Source: a virus. Taken from it: a stretch of 22,203 nt of DNA. A program made the position numbers and the translations under genes. The notes beneath the pieces were generated by a model, which saw nothing but the letters and a program-made list of their open reading frames with translations, was not told the DNA's origin and did no database searches. Shown piece after piece: positions 1 to 6,922 of this stretch. The DNA is taken from the IMG/VR virus record IMGVR_UViG_3300028025_001450, positions 1 through 22,203 of that record. One strand, written 5' to 3'. Position 1 is the first letter of the stretch, and each line of letters opens with the position of its first letter.

Positions 1-2918
1 TTGATGTATTCTTGACGCAATGCTTCTAGCCCAACCGCCTTTGTGGTAGGCGCAGGTGCCTCTTCCTTAACAGGCGCAACTTCTTCCTTAGCAGGAGCAA
101 CCGCCTTTGTTTTCGCCACTTTAGGGGCGGCTATGGCTTCTTCCTTAACGACCGGAGTTGGAGGCGTTGGCTTAGGTATGGCCACGGGGATGGGAACGCT
201 CTTTGCCTTTGGTGTCTTCGAAGACACTTTAGATTTTGAAGGGGCGATACCAAGTAGTGTGTTAACAGATTCTACTAGTTTTGATTGATTCCCATCGGCT
301 ACATCTTTTTGATAAGCCGCAACCATCTCATCGTATGAGTCGTAATCTTTATTTTCCCTCAAGGAATAAAGTGCTTCTCTTTTCTTGGTTTGATCTGCAT
401 CCAATTCCCAATAGACCCCAATGTCGAAGCCCATCATTTGCTGTAATTTCTTTATGGCTTTCTTGGACTTGGCTATCGCAGATCTTTTTTGCTGGGCTGT
501 ACCGGATGTTGGGTACTCTGCGTTATATGCTTCATCAAAAGTATCTCGGAAATCCTCTAGTTGAGTTTTTATTTTCTGAGACTCCTCGCTTAGTGTTGGT
601 GTCGCCGGCGACACAACTTCCGCTTTCTTCACAGGGAACTTGGCGATGTCCTCTTCGAGTACTTTGATATGGTTCTCATATGTACTTACTCTGTCCTCGC
701 CACGGTTTTCTGTTTTCAAAAACTCAACCATGTCCTTAGCGCTCTGCAATGCAGCAAGGCGTGGGTCTTGGTCGAACAGTTCTTGGTATTCATACGTCTC
801 CTTGTCCCTATCCTTTTGATAGATCTCCTCAGAGATCAAGGCGTCTACCGTGTTGAAGTTTTTCCTTTTCTCTATGGATTGCTCGAAGTCATCTCTTTCT
901 TTTTGAGCCTGCCTTAACTCCTCAATGGCGGCTTCAGTGTCCTCCGCTGATGCCACGTTTCTTTTGGCTCTAGCGATCTTGTCGCCCAAGTCCATAAGAG
1001 TACGCTCATCATCCCTTGTATTACCCTCTTCCTTGACACGACCAATTGATTCGTTGATCTTGTTCAACTCATCGTCAATACCCGGCAATGTCTCAACATC
1101 TTCAGGAATTTCAAGGCGATCAAATACCGCTTGCAAACTCTCTTCAATTGGAGGCTCCGCCTTTGGTTCGGTAGTGATTACTTCTTCTTTGACAACTTCT
1201 TCGGTAGTGGCTTGTTCTTGGGTGTCTCCTTCTCCCACTTCTTGCAATCCCACTTGGGGTTCTTCTGGGCGTAACACGCCTTCCTCTGTGCTTGGCTTTT
1301 GAACGGCATTTTCTTGTAGTGTTTTTATTTGTGAATTGATAGAGGCAAGTTTGTCCTTCGCTGATTGCGTCTTCTTGCCTTCGAATTTCTTTCGCTCTTT
1401 TTCTAATGCGGTTATTTGATCTAATGTATCTTCGTCTAGGTCTGGATTTGCTGAACGTACCTCCTCCTTTATGGAAGACGTCACCATCTTGTCCTGCAAC
1501 TTCGTGCTCAACTCTGGGTCATTGGTTATCTCTATGTTAGAATTCGATAGATCTGTCACATCCATGTTTTCTATCATTTGATTGATGACTTCCGGTGACT
1601 CTATCTTTATACCATTAACGCTATACGTAGGTGGGGGGCCTTGAGGCTTAGACTCGAACTGTTCAATTTGAGTTTCGATTGCTTGTGCTTCTTGTGGCTT
1701 GCCCTCTTTCTTTAACATCTTGGCTCTTGCACCCATTGCGTTAAGCAAAAAGCCAACACCAAATCCTACACCACCAGACTCGCCTACGCCCTCAAGTATC
1801 TCTTGGTTTATGTTGTATACCTCTTGAGCAGATTTGTTAGCGTACAACTGTTGTAATACCTCCGTGGTCATCTCTTCGAAGCCTCCGGTCAATCCTGCTA
1901 CTCCTTTGGTCTTGATGTAGTTCGCAACACCACCTGCAGTTGATTGGTTGAATCGCTTGAGGAATTGCATTACAGGTATTTGCTCAAGGACAGATCCTAC
2001 GGCAGCATTCTTGTAGAATATCTCATACGCTTGATCGTCTGTGGCGCCCATTTGTTTTGCTCTATCAAACTCTGCTTGACCCATCGACAACCCACCACTG
2101 ATTGCGGTCGGGCTCGCTAGGCTTGATGCTATTTGTTTCCCTGCCGCACCGGCAGTACCAACAATACCTGTTGGAGCAGCGGTAGCAACTGCTGCGCCCT
2201 GCTTACCTGCGCCAGCAATACCGCCTGTCATGATTAACGATGCAACTTGACCAAATGCTTGGCCAAATTGATCTGATAAACTATTCTTAAAATCTTCATC
2301 TTGTGGAGCGAGTTCATCAATGGCATTGTTGTAATAATTACCAAAACTTATCAAGGCGTCACTGATTGGCCCCTTTCCTGTGCCTCCAAATACTTTTGAT
2401 GTCGCCCCCTCAAGGAGTGTTCCCATACCTTTGACGGGGTTCCCTATCAAATTCTTATAAAATCCTCTATCTAGAGATGATACAGCATTAAGCAACCAAC
2501 CTTGTTCAGATTCAGTTGCTTTGGATGGTGCTTCTACTATTGCTTGTGCTTCCTCTGGGGTCCTCATTGGAGGAGCCTCAAACATAGGGGCAGTCTCAGG
2601 AACTCTTTGAGATCCCAAAGAAATACCCGAAGGCTTGGATTCCAAAAACGGGAGTGTTGGTTCTGGCTCTGGCTTTGGTTGCTCTTGCTTTTGAAGCCAC
2701 AGAGGTATTGACGACTCTTCTTTTTTTTTTACAGGTTCTGAAACGTATTTCTGAGCGAACGCGTCTCTCCCTTTGGTGAATAATCCGTCTCTCTCCACTA
2801 CACCATACACCTTGTCTTGATATCCGGGGTCTTGGAACTGAACCTGAAAATCGTCAAAAGATTTGGTGTAGTATCCATCTCTTACGAGAACATCGTATAA
2901 CTTCTGCAATTCATCCAT
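1..2918 (-). CDS. Giant internal-virion protein, N-terminal 972 residues (3' end outside window)
   Basis: The frame is open from the ATG at 2918 to the window edge without a stop, giving at least 972 residues. Parts in order: a tandem pair of 30-residue repeats (about 7-58); a Pro/Glu/Lys linker (60-130); a Gly/Ala-rich hydrophobic stretch (about 215-275); a segment GATDDQAYEIFYKNAAVGSV with EQIPV (about 292-317), then GGFEEMTTEVLQQLYANKS (about 350-370) and GFGVGFLLNAM (about 388-398). The last three are typical of large phage ejection or polyvalent proteins, in which Gly-rich helices are thought to enter the cell envelope. From about 405 to 890 the protein is Glu/Lys-rich coiled coil. Residues about 890-970 are a Lys/Pro/Ala/Glu-rich linker (VAPAKEEVAPVKEEAPAP), so further domains, possibly enzymatic, should follow downstream. 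It is the last gene of the block seen here. Confidence 0.7.
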   Translation of the reverse strand, partial: MDELQKLYDVLVRDGYYTKSFDDFQVQFQDPGYQDKVYGVVERDGLFTKGRDAFAQKYVSEPVKKKEESSIPLWLQKQEQPKPEPEPTLPFLESKPSGISLGSQRVPETAPMFEAPPMRTPEEAQAIVEAPSKATESEQGWLLNAVSSLDRGFYKNLIGNPVKGMGTLLEGATSKVFGGTGKGPISDALISFGNYYNNAIDELAPQDEDFKNSLSDQFGQAFGQVASLIMTGGIAGAGKQGAAVATAAPTGIVGTAGAAGKQIASSLASPTAISGGLSMGQAEFDRAKQMGATDDQAYEIFYKNAAVGSVLEQIPVMQFLKRFNQSTAGGVANYIKTKGVAGLTGGFEEMTTEVLQQLYANKSAQEVYNINQEILEGVGESGGVGFGVGFLLNAMGARAKMLKKEGKPQEAQAIETQIEQFESKPQGPPPTYSVNGIKIESPEVINQMIENMDVTDLSNSNIEITNDPELSTKLQDKMVTSSIKEEVRSANPDLDEDTLDQITALEKERKKFEGKKTQSAKDKLASINSQIKTLQENAVQKPSTEEGVLRPEEPQVGLQEVGEGDTQEQATTEEVVKEEVITTEPKAEPPIEESLQAVFDRLEIPEDVETLPGIDDELNKINESIGRVKEEGNTRDDERTLMDLGDKIARAKRNVASAEDTEAAIEELRQAQKERDDFEQSIEKRKNFNTVDALISEEIYQKDRDKETYEYQELFDQDPRLAALQSAKDMVEFLKTENRGEDRVSTYENHIKVLEEDIAKFPVKKAEVVSPATPTLSEESQKIKTQLEDFRDTFDEAYNAEYPTSGTAQQKRSAIAKSKKAIKKLQQMMGFDIGVYWELDADQTKKREALYSLRENKDYDSYDEMVAAYQKDVADGNQSKLVESVNTLLGIAPSKSKVSSKTPKAKSVPIPVAIPKPTPPTPVVKEEAIAAPKVAKTKAVAPAKEEVAPVKEEAPAPTTKAVGLEALRQEYI
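31..170 (-). repeat. Degenerate short repeats encoding a Lys/Glu/Pro/Ala linker
   Basis: On the plus strand, near-copies of CTTCCTTAACAGGCGCAAC occur at about 63-81 and 84-104, with a more distant copy at about 138-157. The decamer ACCGCCTTTG also occurs twice, near 34 and 99. They encode the KEE-AP-type low-complexity linker of the giant protein. This kind of array expands and shrinks easily. Confidence 0.55.
2742..2900 (-). repeat. Tandem 30-residue protein repeat at the N-terminus of the giant protein
   Basis: Residues 8-28 (YDVLVRDGYYTKSFDDFQVQF) and 38-58 (YGVVERDGLFTKGRDAFAQKY) align without gaps at a period of 30. The shared pattern is Y-x-V-x-x-R-D-G-x-x-T-K-x-x-D-x-F. Only the protein pattern is conserved; the DNA copies have diverged. 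Confidence 0.75.
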
Positions 2919-2922
2919 AGTA

Positions 2923-2941
2923 CAAAAATATGTTTTAATTT
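2923..2941 (-). promoter_or_regulatory. Putative promoter before the giant-protein gene
   Basis: TATTTTTG (2930-2923, minus strand) matches TAnnTTTG, and a TTG lies 17 nt upstream of it inside the end of the 596-aa gene. This is the only one of the four boxes here with a plausible -33-like element. The box is only 4 nt from the ATG at 2918, so a transcript from it would be leaderless. Confidence 0.4.
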
Positions 2942-4732
2942 TTAATCCAACTCACCATTGCCTCCAAGAACTCCTGCTCTTTCAGCATTGATTAATGTTT
3001 TTTGATCTAGATTGGAAGTTACAAAATCAACAATACTTTTTGCTACGCTTGCCGACCCATCTTTACCTACTTTTAATTTGAATTCTTGAGTTGCTCCATC
3101 TTTTCCGGGTGCTGTTATTTCTATAGCATTAGACCCCGGGCTAGATTCTTTGGCGGTAAATCCTAACTTGACAATAGAGTTAAGTATTTGTGGTACCGCT
3201 ACTTCCTCTTCTTGGTCTATCATTGCAGGAGTTATTGCTTTTGTTAGGTAGTTCTTAGCCTTTTGTTGTGGCGTTGCAGGAGCCGCTGGTTTTTGAGTAG
3301 AGGAGGATGCTGACACTGTGTTGTTAAATGATTTTCTTCCTGTGCTAACGGCTCCTTTGAGGGCTTCGTTTATATCTACATCAGATCCAAGCAACAATGA
3401 AGATGCAGAACGAATGAAGTCTTCTTGACTCACAAGTGTACCATCTGGATTTTTGAATCTTATAGGCTTTGTCTCTCCATTAGACAATGTTACAGAGATA
3501 CCACTAGGAGTCCTCTTAACAAAATTAACATCAGACAATCCATTGAAGTAATCAAGTGCGGCCGTGATTTCTCCTGCGTTACCACTGTATAATTTGGCTA
3601 GCATATTACCCTCTTCTCTGTCCGTCTTTGTTTTTTGTCCCCTGTTGTATACGTACTCTGGAGCGTAGTCAACACCCGGCTCTTGGAATGGGCGCTTCTC
3701 GGTCTTCTTATCTATATAACTAGACATTTGACTCTTGATGTATGCTTTCGCGTCGTCTCTTTGTTCTTGTTTGAACGTTGGCATAATCACACCCGAACCA
3801 TTTTGGTTCTCCATCAATATCAAATCCCCACTCTTGTCTGCATCGAACTCTTCTCTGCTGTATGTTGCGGTGTATTGATTGCCGGTTCTTGGGTTGATGT
3901 TCATATTGTCCGCCATAATGGAAGCCAATTGATAATCGCTTGCCATAATCTTTTTGATGGTGGCATCTTCCCACTTTGTATATGTGTCCCTAAGCGTTGG
4001 ATCTGTAATGTCAGTCACTACGCCGGTTCTCCTAAAGTCGGTCTTGCCTAATTGACTTATGGTATTCTCCCCCAATTGGTCTACTGCTTCAGTAATACCA
4101 AGTGGTAAACTATATGCGTCAATCTTAGAGTTAACCCTGTTGCGCAATGCCTGAAGACTCACGTAGTTCTTCCCCAACTTTTGGACACCATCTTCCCCCA
4201 CTTCTGGGTTTGATAAGTACACCATACCATTGGTTGAATTAATGGTAGGCACGGTGTTAGATATGTTGGCGAACGATTCGTTCAATGCGGCGAGATCTGT
4301 CTCAAGTCTAGACGACTCTGGCATACCGGTGGCAGGGTTTATAGTCCGCGACCTATCCATGATCACCTTGTATTGATCTTGGTACTCCTTTGACAAGGTG
4401 AAGACCAAGTTAGTAGAGTCTTTGCTGTTTTGAGCAGCCACTTGATAATCCTTTAGACTCATCTTGCCCGACTTTAACAACCGGTCAATGGAGAGCCTGT
4501 AGTTCATCATGTCGTTAGCATAGTTGATCGTCCATGCAGAGGCAGTTGTATTCTCCCCTTTTGGCGCGTCAGCCAACTCTTTCATATCCTCCCTAGTGGA
4601 AGCATCAATGGCCGCCTTCTTGGCTTGCCTGTCCTTGTCTATTTGATTAATAGTATCAGATAGACCTTTACTTACCTCTGCCCAGTTTATCTGACTATTC
4701 GCCTCTCGTTCTGCGTATTTGTAGTATGTCAT
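2942..4732 (-). CDS. Probable virion cargo / internal protein (596 aa)
   Basis: Large soluble, mostly helical protein. The start TYYKYAEREANSQINWAEVS is one I recognise from virion gene blocks of uncultured Bacteroidota phages, always near other large internal proteins. A charged coiled coil follows (about residues 18-60), then mixed helical segments. Residues about 465-490 are a Ser/Pro/Gln/Ala-rich linker (SASSSTQKPAAPATPQQKAK) leading to a separate C-terminal domain (about 490-596) with KAITPAMIDQEEEVAVPQIL. No enzyme motif, cysteine cluster or membrane helix is seen. It is coupled by ATGA to the ejection-like gene and precedes the giant protein gene. By analogy with crAss-like phages, whose capsid and tail hold cargo proteins, it may be packed and ejected; this is inference. 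Confidence 0.5.
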   Translation of the reverse strand: MTYYKYAEREANSQINWAEVSKGLSDTINQIDKDRQAKKAAIDASTREDMKELADAPKGENTTASAWTINYANDMMNYRLSIDRLLKSGKMSLKDYQVAAQNSKDSTNLVFTLSKEYQDQYKVIMDRSRTINPATGMPESSRLETDLAALNESFANISNTVPTINSTNGMVYLSNPEVGEDGVQKLGKNYVSLQALRNRVNSKIDAYSLPLGITEAVDQLGENTISQLGKTDFRRTGVVTDITDPTLRDTYTKWEDATIKKIMASDYQLASIMADNMNINPRTGNQYTATYSREEFDADKSGDLILMENQNGSGVIMPTFKQEQRDDAKAYIKSQMSSYIDKKTEKRPFQEPGVDYAPEYVYNRGQKTKTDREEGNMLAKLYSGNAGEITAALDYFNGLSDVNFVKRTPSGISVTLSNGETKPIRFKNPDGTLVSQEDFIRSASSLLLGSDVDINEALKGAVSTGRKSFNNTVSASSSTQKPAAPATPQQKAKNYLTKAITPAMIDQEEEVAVPQILNSIVKLGFTAKESSPGSNAIEITAPGKDGATQEFKLKVGKDGSASVAKSIVDFVTSNLDQKTLINAERAGVLGGNGELD

Positions 4733-5679
4733 CTTCCGTATATATCAAATGGGTTCACATATGCATTACTCCAGTACGATGTCTGCGGTAGGTTTGGATT
4801 GAATGGCACCCCGTTTACTTGTGGTGGCATAGTAGTCGGGCCTGTCGGTGGCTGAGTAGTTCGAATGGGTTCAAATATATTTTGCCTCAACAACGACTTG
4901 GTCAAGTCGGGGTTTTGAATCATGTAATCTTGGAACTGAACGGGAGTCATCATGTTTGCGATCGGGTTGCCTTGTGCATCCACTGACTTCTCCGAGAAAC
5001 CAACACCAGACAAGGCCTCGAACTCTGGTTTAGCAGACAACTCTACCAATTTATTTTGAAATTGCTCTTGGCTTAAACCTGATGATGTAGCCTGCTTGGC
5101 TAACTTCTCATATTGATTGGTGGCTTTTGAGTCATAGTAGTCGGGTAGCAATTTGCTAGCGCTTGACGCAGCATTACCAATACCTTGAATCCCTTGAGCA
5201 ATGTTCATTGCTTTCAATTTGTCCGCTTGTGCTGCGGCTTTCTGAGCACCGGCTGCCTCCTCCATGTTCACTGCCGCCAAGTAATCTAGCAATCTAGCAT
5301 CTTCGGTGGCTATGAGTTTGTTCAAGCCTTGAATCTGAGCAGTCTGCTCGTCCGCTATGTTCTGTTGCATTTGGTTTTGAGACATCTGCACACGACCAGC
5401 GGTAGAGGCAATGCCTCTTTCGCTTTCTCTGCCTGCTTCAATCGCTTGAGCCCCCGATGCCAACGACGCTTCACGCGCGCGCTCGTAAGGTTCTTTTGCA
5501 AGAGACAAAGCCTCGAACACATTCTGTTCTGCTCTTTTTTTTGCTTCTGCGATAGCCTTCTCTGCGTCTAATCTTGCAGTGGTAGCCGCCTTTGATTGCT
5601 TGCTAGCCTCTCTGAAGCTCATGTACGTACCACTCGCTGTAGACGCTATACCTATAACTGCTGCTGTTGTTGCTGCCAT
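4729..5679 (-). CDS. Ala-rich helical internal virion / ejection-like protein (316 aa)
   Basis: Probable internal virion protein ejected with the DNA. The first 20 residues are small and hydrophobic (AATTAAVIGIASTASGTYMS), long enough for a membrane-seeking helix. Residues about 22-175 are almost wholly Ala/Glu/Lys/Gln-rich helix (KQSKAATTARLDAEKAIAEA; GLNKLIATEDARLLDYLAAV). The C-terminal part is Pro/Asn-rich (TTQPPTGPTTMPPQVNGVPF) and ends NPFDIYGR. This arrangement is like internal core or ejection proteins of short-tailed phages, such as T7 gp14 or P22 gp7, by composition only and without sequence identity that I could show. Its TGA stop overlaps the next ATG as ATGA, which couples it to the 596-aa cargo-like protein. 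Confidence 0.55.
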   Translation of the reverse strand: MAATTAAVIGIASTASGTYMSFREASKQSKAATTARLDAEKAIAEAKKRAEQNVFEALSLAKEPYERAREASLASGAQAIEAGRESERGIASTAGRVQMSQNQMQQNIADEQTAQIQGLNKLIATEDARLLDYLAAVNMEEAAGAQKAAAQADKLKAMNIAQGIQGIGNAASSASKLLPDYYDSKATNQYEKLAKQATSSGLSQEQFQNKLVELSAKPEFEALSGVGFSEKSVDAQGNPIANMMTPVQFQDYMIQNPDLTKSLLRQNIFEPIRTTQPPTGPTTMPPQVNGVPFNPNLPQTSYWSNAYVNPFDIYGR

Positions 5680-5682
5680 AAC

Positions 5683-6093
5683 TTAAAGTTTGATTATCAT
5701 TTCTTTGTTGTAACTATCCCCTTCTTGGTATCCTATTTCTTTGTACACATTCACCAATGAGGGGTGCTTGATTAATGCATACACATATTTGAACCCAAGA
5801 TTCTCGCAAGCCTTTGTCAATATCTGTATCAACAATTCAAGGGCTTGCTTTCTTTCGGGTTTCTTTTTGTATTGTTTGTTCGATATGATCCAATCCACCC
5901 ATGCGGCGCTTGAGTTGGTGGTGTAAAAGAACCCAGCACACACAGGTGTGTCGTCGTCTAGCACAATGATACCACTCAATCCACCTTCTGGCAGGAAGTC
6001 TTTTGCCGGTGCCTCCCAACCCCAGTCATTCCACCATTCTACTAAAATGGTATCGTAGTCCGTGGGGGAAAGAAGCCTAGCATGAAGCGCCAT
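5683..6093 (-). CDS. GNAT-fold N-acetyltransferase-like protein (136 aa)
   Basis: GNAT proteins move an acetyl group from acetyl-CoA to an amine. The fold is suggested by the order of elements: an N-terminal strand and helix, then the strands GLSGIIVLDDDTPVCAGFFY (38-57) and SSAAWVDWIIS (61-71), a long helix (ALELLIQILTKACENLG, 84-100), the strand FKYVYALIKH (101-110) and the final LVNVYKEIGYQEGD (113-126), which is the usual C-terminal 'F/Y-x-x-x-G-F' region. The acetyl-CoA pyrophosphate loop R/Q-x-x-G-x-G/A is not present: the place is taken by KQYKKKPERKQA (73-84). Activity is therefore uncertain. It lies inside the virion gene block, 3 nt before the ejection-like gene. Proteins of this type recur at this place in related phages, from memory. 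The substrate is unknown. Confidence 0.65.
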   Translation of the reverse strand: MALHARLLSPTDYDTILVEWWNDWGWEAPAKDFLPEGGLSGIIVLDDDTPVCAGFFYTTNSSAAWVDWIISNKQYKKKPERKQALELLIQILTKACENLGFKYVYALIKHPSLVNVYKEIGYQEGDSYNKEMIIKL

Positions 6094-6100
6094 ATACCTA

Positions 6101-6108
6101 CAAAGATA
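6101..6108 (-). promoter_or_regulatory. Putative -7 promoter box before the GNAT-like gene
   Basis: TATCTTTG on the minus strand matches TAnnTTTG and is identical to the box at 14800-14793. It lies in the 24-nt gap between two genes, only 7 nt before the ATG at 6093, so a transcript from it would have almost no leader. An A-rich run lies upstream. No -33 TTTG is found at the usual spacing. Confidence 0.35.
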
Positions 6109-6117
6109 TTATTTTTT

Positions 6118-6912
6118 TTAAGGATAACTTTTCATCACCTCTGATTCAAGTGCAAACAGTTCAACTTTGTCTGTATTGTCGTTTGTCAACGTGAATACGC
6201 AGTAGTGTCCAAGCAAACCATGAGACTCCGCAATGGAGTTCTTGATGTACATTGTGTATGGATCTTGAATCAAAGGAATGCTACCCCCTATTATGGTGGT
6301 ATCAACAATCAACCGGTTGATTCCGTTCTTCAAGTCAACAATGATGTCGGTCACTTCTCCGAAAAGAATTGGTGAAGAATAAGTTGGAGGCAAAGAGTAG
6401 TACAGGTAGTCACCAACAGAGATGATGCTACCAATTGCCACAGCATAGTTGACTACGACCGCGCTCGGCACCGTAGATACAATCGTTGTGCTTCTTCCGA
6501 TACCATTGACAGATCTGAGTGGGTATTCTGATTGACTTGCAGGGACTGTCCCAGAGTTACGGATGAAAGCGAAGTACGCTTGCTCCTTCTTCTCGAAGTA
6601 GTTTGGCAATATGAAACCACCAGACTGCAAATCGGTGTACAAATCCACATCCCATGCGTCGTCTCCCTCTATATTGATGGTCTTGAACAACTTGTTCACC
6701 AACGGAGATTCATTGAAGACGCTCTGCAATGTTGATGAGTAGTTGACACCATAAAATCTATTCCTAACGCTGTTGACGTTGTGCCTGTACAGGTTACCGC
6801 CTTTGAACGTGTAGAAATAATTGTTCATACCAATCATCCAATCGGGAAGGTAGGAGTAGAACGATGGCCACCCCTTTGCTTGTTCGCTATATGTTAGTGT
6901 ATAGTTTGGCAT
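6118..6912 (-). CDS. Conserved phage structural protein (264 aa)
   Basis: Probable virion or tail protein of unknown exact place. The N-terminal motif GWPSFYSYLPDWMIGMNNYF (residues 14-33) followed by TFKGGNLYRHNVNSVRNRFY is one I recognise from many Bacteroidota phage virion gene blocks, next to fibre genes. The rest is beta-rich, with SVGDYLYYSLPPTYSSPILF and a C-terminus ending ALESEVMKSYP. It has no signal peptide or membrane helix. It starts 10 nt after the fibre-like gene with an A-rich leader. It might attach or trim the fibre; this is inferred from position only. The stop is followed by a 24-nt gap carrying a TAnnTTTG box. Confidence 0.6.
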   Translation of the reverse strand: MPNYTLTYSEQAKGWPSFYSYLPDWMIGMNNYFYTFKGGNLYRHNVNSVRNRFYGVNYSSTLQSVFNESPLVNKLFKTINIEGDDAWDVDLYTDLQSGGFILPNYFEKKEQAYFAFIRNSGTVPASQSEYPLRSVNGIGRSTTIVSTVPSAVVVNYAVAIGSIISVGDYLYYSLPPTYSSPILFGEVTDIIVDLKNGINRLIVDTTIIGGSIPLIQDPYTMYIKNSIAESHGLLGHYCVFTLTNDNTDKVELFALESEVMKSYP

Positions 6913-6922
6913 GTCTTATCTT

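Noticed and set aside
43-667. Plus-strand frames at 43-288 (Gly/Ala/Thr-rich) and 281-667
   Set aside because: The first mirrors the low-complexity linker of the giant protein. Both lie opposite a frame of 972 codons that has clear protein features.
2942-4732. Tail tape-measure protein
   Set aside because: The gene order is that of a short-tailed phage, there is no tube, sheath or tail-chaperone gene, and the protein lacks the long uniform helix with hydrophobic segments. A cargo-like protein fits better.
4729-5679. Assignment as a direct homologue of T7 gp14 or P22 gp7
   Set aside because: Only the composition and the hydrophobic N-terminus agree. No shared motif can be shown, so the entry is called ejection-like only.
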